DNA of 64,000 nucleotides from Arenimonas soli (GTDB taxonomy: Bacteria; Pseudomonadota; Gammaproteobacteria; Xanthomonadales; Xanthomonadaceae). Numbering within the stretch: position 1 is the stretch's first letter; each line of letters opens with the position of its first letter. Position numbers and translations under genes: made by a program. The DNA is taken from the NCBI RefSeq assembly GCF_014643775.1, contig NZ_BMKC01000001.1:124001-188000 (forward strand), in the 5' to 3' direction. The notes beneath the pieces were generated by a model that saw only the letters and a program-made list of their open reading frames with translations, did not search any database and was not told the DNA's origin. Positions 63,811 through 64,000 of the stretch are shown piece after piece.

Positions 63811-64000
63811 TGGCCCCGTCCATGACCCGTAAAGCCATGAGCGGGCTGCTTATCGCGGCCATCGCGCTGTCCCTGTCGGCCTGCACCCGTGGCAAGCGTG
63901 ACCTCGAGGCCTGGGTGGCCGAGGTCAAGGCACGCCCGGCGCCGCCGCTGGACCCGCTGCCGGTGATGAAGCAGTTCGAAACCTTTGAATATGCCGCGCA
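63810..64000 (+). CDS. pilP: type IV pilus lipoprotein PilP (partial, cut by window end)
   Basis: 63 residues visible from ATG 63810, which shares its A with the pilO stop; ATG 63822 is an alternative. The signal peptide ends in a lipobox, IALSLSACTRG. The following DLEAWVAEVKARPAPPLDPL and VMKQFETFEYAA are the PilP N-terminal pattern that binds PilN/PilO before the domain that contacts the PilQ secretin. The C-terminal part lies beyond the window. Confidence 0.92.
   Translation, partial: MAPSMTRKAMSGLLIAAIALSLSACTRGKRDLEAWVAEVKARPAPPLDPLPVMKQFETFEYAA

Overview
The window is dense, high-GC bacterial chromosome with no tRNA, rRNA, IS element, prophage or CRISPR array visible. Gene content and order point to the gammaproteobacterial family Lysobacteraceae (Xanthomonadaceae): divergent ponA/pilMNOP, gmk-rpoZ-spoT-ridA-recG, a fused cysNC beside cysD, etfBA with a separate ETF-ubiquinone oxidoreductase, an MlaE permease with a fused N-terminal domain, an H-NS-like protein and a type B L31. 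The genus cannot be named from sequence alone. Many genes are packed with 1-4 nt ATGA/GTGA overlaps, and GTG and TTG starts are common.

Layout. 0-1.4 kb: two exported or anchored proteins of unknown function. 1.4-5.0 kb (minus): a translationally coupled glycan operon: UDP-GlcNAc 2-epimerase, GT2 glycosyltransferase, an internally deleted sulfotransferase remnant, and a QueC-like PP-loop protein. 5.2-9.2 kb: 3-oxoacid CoA-transferase (scoAB), GtrA-like, DUF898 and M48 peptidase. 9.2-12.1 kb (minus): etfB, etfA and a second epimerase (wecB). 12.2-16.8 kb: SLC13-type transporter, cysD, cysNC (sulfate uptake and activation). 16.8-20.3 kb (minus): ETF-QO, an ATP-grasp protein and a polyprenyl-phosphate-type GT2. 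20.4-22.3 kb: an amidase-fold protein lacking all three catalytic residues, and alkB. 22.3-25.7 kb (minus): an mlaEFD-type lipid transporter with a PqiC-like lipoprotein. 25.8-32.2 kb: thrE, an H-NS-like gene, proS, a DUF4124 protein, pssA, a very small HolD-like gene, rimI and a secreted protein.

32.4-37 kb: valS and a Xaa-Pro dipeptidase (minus), separated by 567 bp of non-coding DNA. This gap holds the most unusual structure in the window: two 110-nt stem-loop elements in inverted orientation. They share an identical 52-nt core, but their 23-bp perfect stems differ at 11 positions, each compensated on the opposite arm. 37-43.5 kb: c-di-GMP-related genes (CHASE/PAS/GGDEF/EAL protein, PilZ, DUF1631) with apbE. 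43.6-45.8 kb: btuB under a cobalamin riboswitch. 45.8-48.5 kb: a Cys-rich protein, hemW, rdgB and rph. 48.5-58.2 kb: yicC, gmk, rpoZ, spoT, ridA, recG, a nucleoside hydrolase, rpmE2 and gltA. 58.2-64 kb: a hypothetical gene and ponA (minus), then divergent pilMNO and a truncated pilP at the window edge.

Functional links. ETF (10.4-12.1 kb) and ETF-QO (18.7-20.3 kb) form one electron path from acyl-CoA and amino-acid dehydrogenases to ubiquinone. The SLC13 gene plus cysD/cysNC make a sulfate-to-PAPS unit. The Mla genes and pssA serve envelope lipids. The two WecB-like enzymes, two GT2s and the GtrA protein indicate surface-glycan synthesis.
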